Assembly: GCA_017882555.1 (NCBI GenBank)
Contig: JADGPH010000044.1
Span: 1 to 9,251 of the forward strand
Direction of reading: 5' to 3'
DNA from: Thermoleophilia bacterium
Lineage (GTDB): Bacteria > Actinomycetota > Thermoleophilia > Miltoncostaeales > Miltoncostaeaceae
DNA length: 9,251 nt
In this document: positions 6,470-9,251 of the stretch, piece after piece
Numbering within the stretch: the first letter of the stretch is position 1
Layout: each line of letters opens with the position of its first letter
The notes under the pieces: model-generated
Databases searched by the model: none
The model's input: only the letters and a program-made list of their open reading frames with translations
What the model was told of the DNA's origin: nothing
Translations under genes and position numbers: made by a program

Positions 6470-7126
6470 CTAGCCTCGCGTCGTGCCCCACATCTCGTCG
6501 TGGACCAGTGTCCGCCACGGGCGGCGGAGCTCCTTGAGTCGGGGCGGGAGCCCAACCGGAAAGGCGGTCGGGTACCCCAATGGGGTGATGACGGGGATGC
6601 GGATTTCGTCCGGAAGCCCGACCAGCGAGCGAAGCGCCGGTTCGTTGTACCAGTGGAAGACCGTCGGCACGGTGCCGAGGCCTTTGGCGCGTGCGGCGAC
6701 AAACAGGTTCTCCATCGCAAACGCCACCGAAATCTCGTCGGCAAGCGCCTCCTTGTCGCGATCCTCGGGCGGAAAGACATCGCGCGGGACCACCAGACCC
6801 AGGATCCACAGCGGCACATGGCGGTAGCTGCCAAGGACCTCGTTGGCATAGTCCAGGCCCCATTGCGCGTGTTGTTCCGGCGTGTGGCCGGGTTGTGCCG
6901 GGCGCACGGAGGCAAAGTAGGCGCCACCACCGGCGATGACGATCTCGGCGAGGGCCGCGCGTCGCTTGGGTTCACGGATGACCAGGAGGCTCCAGGCTTG
7001 CGCCATTCCCCCCGTCGGGGCCATCAGCGCGAGGCGCAGCAGTTCGTCAAGGTCCGCGTCGCCGACCGGCTGATCGCTGTAGCTGCGCACGCTGCGGCGC
7101 AGACGAATGGCCTCAAGAGCGTCCAC
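6470..7126 (-). CDS. Nitroreductase family protein (FMN-dependent oxidoreductase)
   Basis: These are soluble FMN enzymes that use NAD(P)H to reduce nitro groups, quinones or related acceptors; the substrate here is unknown. The 218-residue length is normal. The N-terminus carries the FMN-phosphate binding signature AIRLRRSVRSYSDQPV (residues 6-21). It is followed by LLRLALMAPTGGMAQAWSLLVI, which matches the family's usual APS..N.QPW segment but with GGMAQAW. The C-terminal half has AARAKGLGTVPTVFHWYN and VITPLGYP, the usual second FMN-contacting loop and closing strand. The start is a GTG at 7126, chosen because AAGGAG lies five bases before it and because it puts the RRSVR motif at the right distance. 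It lies 125 bases downstream of topB on the same strand, so co-transcription is possible but not shown. Confidence 0.9.
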   Translation of the reverse strand: MDALEAIRLRRSVRSYSDQPVGDADLDELLRLALMAPTGGMAQAWSLLVIREPKRRAALAEIVIAGGGAYFASVRPAQPGHTPEQHAQWGLDYANEVLGSYRHVPLWILGLVVPRDVFPPEDRDKEALADEISVAFAMENLFVAARAKGLGTVPTVFHWYNEPALRSLVGLPDEIRIPVITPLGYPTAFPVGLPPRLKELRRPWRTLVHDEMWGTTRG

Positions 7127-7131
7127 ATGTA

Positions 7132-7137
7132 CTCCTT
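7132..7137 (-). promoter_or_regulatory. Ribosome binding site fixing the nitroreductase GTG start
   Basis: On the - strand AAGGAG is followed by five bases (TACAT) and then GTG. It is the only strong Shine-Dalgarno I found at a gene start in this window, and it decides in favour of the GTG start. Confidence 0.8.
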
Positions 7138-7251
7138 GGTGGCGGAAGGGCTGGGTGCGGTGTCAGCGGCACGCACCGGTTCTCTAGCGGCGCGGCTGAT
7201 GCCTCTGCTCAGTGGACATCATTCGGGCCGGCTGCGCAACATCTTCTCTGC

Positions 7252-9251
7252 CTACGCGCCGACCGGCTGTTGCGCACCCGACTTGGCGGGGGTGCTCAGA
7301 ACCGGCGTACCCGTCTCGAGTCGGGCGGTGGCGAGACGCTCGATCGCCTGCTCACGGGTAATCGGCTCTTGCCCACGCTCTTTCTTCCAGATGACGAACC
7401 CACAGCCCGGGTTCTTGCGACTCTTCCAGCTGGTGCAGCCATACGCCCGCGAGTTCTCGACGATCTGTCCACCGCAGCCGGGGGTGGGGCAGGACCCGAT
7501 CGGCTCCTTGGCCACCGCGGGTGTCGCGTTGGTTTCGCCCTTGGCGACCATCCTGCGGGCGACGTCGATGTCGACCTCAGCTTGCCCGCGGGCCTTCTTC
7601 CAGATCACAAATCCGCAGCCGGTGTCCGTGCGGCTCTTCCAGCTCGTGCAGCCGAAGCTTTTGGCGCGCTCGATGATGTCTCCGCCGCACTCGGGGGTCG
7701 GGCATGGCCCGACGATCTCGCGCTCAACGGTCAGGTCCTTGCTGGATTGGCCGGCGGCAATGTGCCCGAGGGCCTCCTCAAGGGTCAAGGTCTTGCCGCT
7801 TTGGGTCTTCCAGAGCGTGTATCCACAGCCCGGCTCATCCTTGCTCTTGTAGCTATTGCAGCCGTAGCTTTTGGGGTACTCGACGATGTGCCCCTCGCAC
7901 CCGGGCGTCGGACATGGTGCGAGCACGCGTCGCTCGACCCGAAGATCGTCATGCTCTTTGTCCCCGAACCAATCGACGATGTCGCGGGTGAACTGCTCAA
8001 CATCGCGCTTGAAGGCCTCGTGTTGTTCTTCGCCGCGTTCGATGCGATTGAGCCGCTGCTCCCAATGGCCGGTCAGCTCCGGCTTGGTCAAGACGTGGTC
8101 GCCAAGCATCGTGATCAGCCCGACGCCCTTTTCGGTCGCACGCAGCTGGCGACCTTCGCGCTCGATGTACGCGGCATCGATCAAGCGCTCAATCGTTGCC
8201 GCCCGTGTGGCAGGGGTCCCGAGCCCGGCGTCCTTCATCGCGTCGGCCGCCTCGTCGTCATCGACGAGCTTGCCGGCCGTTTCCATCGCACGGAGCAGGG
8301 TGCCTTCCGAATAACGCGCCGGCGGCTTGGTCGTCTTGGCCAGAGGGGTCGCCTCGGCACAGGTGACCGCTTGCTGGGCGGCGAGAGGTGGGAGCGATTG
8401 GTCCTGTTCGGGCTCCGCCCCATCCGGGGCGTCGTTGCGCTCGGATTCGGTGCGGGGCGGCGGGGCGGCCTCTTGGCCGTAGACCGCGCGCCAGCCGGCA
8501 TCGATGAGGACGCTGCCCCGGCTGCGGAACCGGTGCGTCTCGCACTCGGTCTCAACGACCGTCCGCTCGAATTTCGCCGACGGGTGGAACACCGCCAGGA
8601 AACGACGGGCGACCATGTCGTACAGGTGGCGCTCATCCCGGGAGAGCCCACTCAAATCGTGGTCGCCCTCGGTCGGGATGATGGCGTGGTGGTCGGTGAC
8701 CTTGGCGTCATCGACGACCCGTCGCAAGGGGAGCTTGTCCAGGGCCAAGACGTACCGGGCGCTGTCGGCGTATTCGGGCGCCGCAGCGCCGATTGCCCGT
8801 GCCACCGGCTTGAGCTGACCGACCATGTCACCGGACAGATACCGCGAGCTGGTACGCGGATAGGTCAGCAGCTTGTGCTGGTCATAGAGCGCCTGTGCGG
8901 TTGAGAGCGTGCGTTGGGCGGAGAACCCAAACCGGCTGTTGGCCTCGCGCTGCAGGGTCGTGAGGTCGTACAGCAGCGGTGCTTGGACGACCTGGGGCTT
9001 GGTCTCCACCGAGACGACCCGCGCGGGGTTGCCTGAGACGGCGGTGGCGATGATCTGGGCCGCGTCGGCGGTTGTCAGGCGCAGTGTGGAGCCGTCGTGC
9101 CACTTGCCGAGATAGCTCGCGCCTTCGGCGGTCGCAAACGCGGCGTCGACTTCCCAGTAGTCCTCGGGGACAAACGCCTGGATGGTGACGTCGCGCGCGA
9201 CGATCATCGCGAGGGTCGGTGTTTGGACGCGGCCGAGTGAGAGGACCCGCC
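7252..9251 (-). CDS. topB: DNA topoisomerase III (type IA), 5' end cut by window edge
   Basis: This is a type IA topoisomerase, which nicks single-stranded DNA through a 5'-phosphotyrosine and passes a strand. The visible part is 665 residues; the N-terminal Toprim domain lies outside the window. The visible part opens with RVLSLGRVQTPTLAMIVARD, the TopB-type form of the motif (topoisomerase I usually has GRVQS). The active-site segment is LLTYPRTSSRYL with the catalytic Tyr at 8860-8862. Further family blocks are KVTDHHAIIPT, YSEGTLLRAMETAGK, GLGTPATRAATIERLI and YIEREGRQLRATEKG. A Ser-, Pro- and Glu-rich insert of about 30 residues sits near 8340-8470. The C-terminus holds three Cys-rich repeats instead of classic topoisomerase I zinc fingers. 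The Asp usually following YPRT is Ser here. The gene ends with TAG at 7252. The ATG at 9207 is internal, not the start, because homology continues upstream of it. Confidence 0.93.
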   Translation of the reverse strand, partial: RVLSLGRVQTPTLAMIVARDVTIQAFVPEDYWEVDAAFATAEGASYLGKWHDGSTLRLTTADAAQIIATAVSGNPARVVSVETKPQVVQAPLLYDLTTLQREANSRFGFSAQRTLSTAQALYDQHKLLTYPRTSSRYLSGDMVGQLKPVARAIGAAAPEYADSARYVLALDKLPLRRVVDDAKVTDHHAIIPTEGDHDLSGLSRDERHLYDMVARRFLAVFHPSAKFERTVVETECETHRFRSRGSVLIDAGWRAVYGQEAAPPPRTESERNDAPDGAEPEQDQSLPPLAAQQAVTCAEATPLAKTTKPPARYSEGTLLRAMETAGKLVDDDEAADAMKDAGLGTPATRAATIERLIDAAYIEREGRQLRATEKGVGLITMLGDHVLTKPELTGHWEQRLNRIERGEEQHEAFKRDVEQFTRDIVDWFGDKEHDDLRVERRVLAPCPTPGCEGHIVEYPKSYGCNSYKSKDEPGCGYTLWKTQSGKTLTLEEALGHIAAGQSSKDLTVEREIVGPCPTPECGGDIIERAKSFGCTSWKSRTDTGCGFVIWKKARGQAEVDIDVARRMVAKGETNATPAVAKEPIGSCPTPGCGGQIVENSRAYGCTSWKSRKNPGCGFVIWKKERGQEPITREQAIERLATARLETGTPVLSTPAKSGAQQPVGA
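7318..7920 (-). repeat. Three tandem Cys-rich C-terminal repeats within topB
   Basis: Three units with a 70-71 residue period (7711-7920, 7498-7710, 7318-7497) share the plan CPTPxC.G.I.E....(Y/F)GC.S(Y/W)KS....GCG(Y/F)..WK. They correspond to the C-terminal repeat of topoisomerases (Toprim_Crpt type). Each keeps four cysteines, which could bind zinc. The second and third units are closest (CTSWKSR, GCGFVIWKK), and the first is more divergent (CNSYKSK, GCGYTLWKT). Such domains usually bind single-stranded DNA; that role is inferred. Confidence 0.85.

Noticed and set aside
7154..7177. GGTGCG...CGCACC hairpin between topB and the nitroreductase as a terminator
   Set aside because: The stem is only six bases with a 12-base loop and no T-run follows on the - strand, so it does not meet the pattern of an intrinsic terminator.
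6311..7852. + strand open frame (513 codons) spanning the nitroreductase and the topB 3' end
   Set aside because: It crosses two real genes and two intergenic gaps, and its repeat-like C-terminal half is simply the reverse reading of the topB Cys repeats.
7270..8904. Long + strand open frame (544 codons) opposite topB
   Set aside because: It is the antisense shadow of a well-conserved topoisomerase; the product has no recognisable motif and no ribosome binding site was evident.

Overview
The window is GC-rich DNA from a bacterium, most likely an actinobacterium. The best clues are a perfect actinobacterial/Gram-positive LexA box, an ImuB-like polymerase followed by a DUF6504 protein, and a KimA-like permease. 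The style of the ImuB and DUF6504 proteins recalls Thermoleophilia (Solirubrobacterales-like) members, but that is inference from remembered family features, not a search.

Layout. A membrane-bound GGDEF-EAL protein (c-di-GMP synthesis and breakdown) enters from the left edge on the + strand and ends at 2415. Everything else lies on the - strand. Read in the direction of transcription from the right edge, these are: a topoisomerase III gene cut by the right edge (9251 to 7252), a nitroreductase (7126 to 6470), a 298-base non-coding stretch with nested inverted repeats, a KimA-like potassium permease (6171 to 3745), a short intergenic region carrying an SOS operator-promoter, imuB (3587 to 2379), and a DUF6504 gene (2430 to 2119).

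How the parts fit. imuB and DUF6504 form an SOS-controlled damage-tolerance unit. The LexA box abuts and includes the first base of the likely imuB start codon, and a -35/-10 pair is spaced so that transcription would begin at or next to that ATG. The error-prone polymerase DnaE2 (ImuC) and ImuA' that usually work with ImuB are not in the window. The DUF6504 gene lies entirely antisense to the last 297 bases of the GGDEF-EAL gene, whose product therefore carries an unusual C-terminal tail of about 107 residues beyond the EAL domain. The permease, nitroreductase and topoisomerase show no clear functional tie to one another.

No tRNA, rRNA, CRISPR array, insertion sequence or obvious mobile element was seen. 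The most interesting places are the SOS promoter/start arrangement at 3583-3623 and the deep convergent overlap at 2119-2415.
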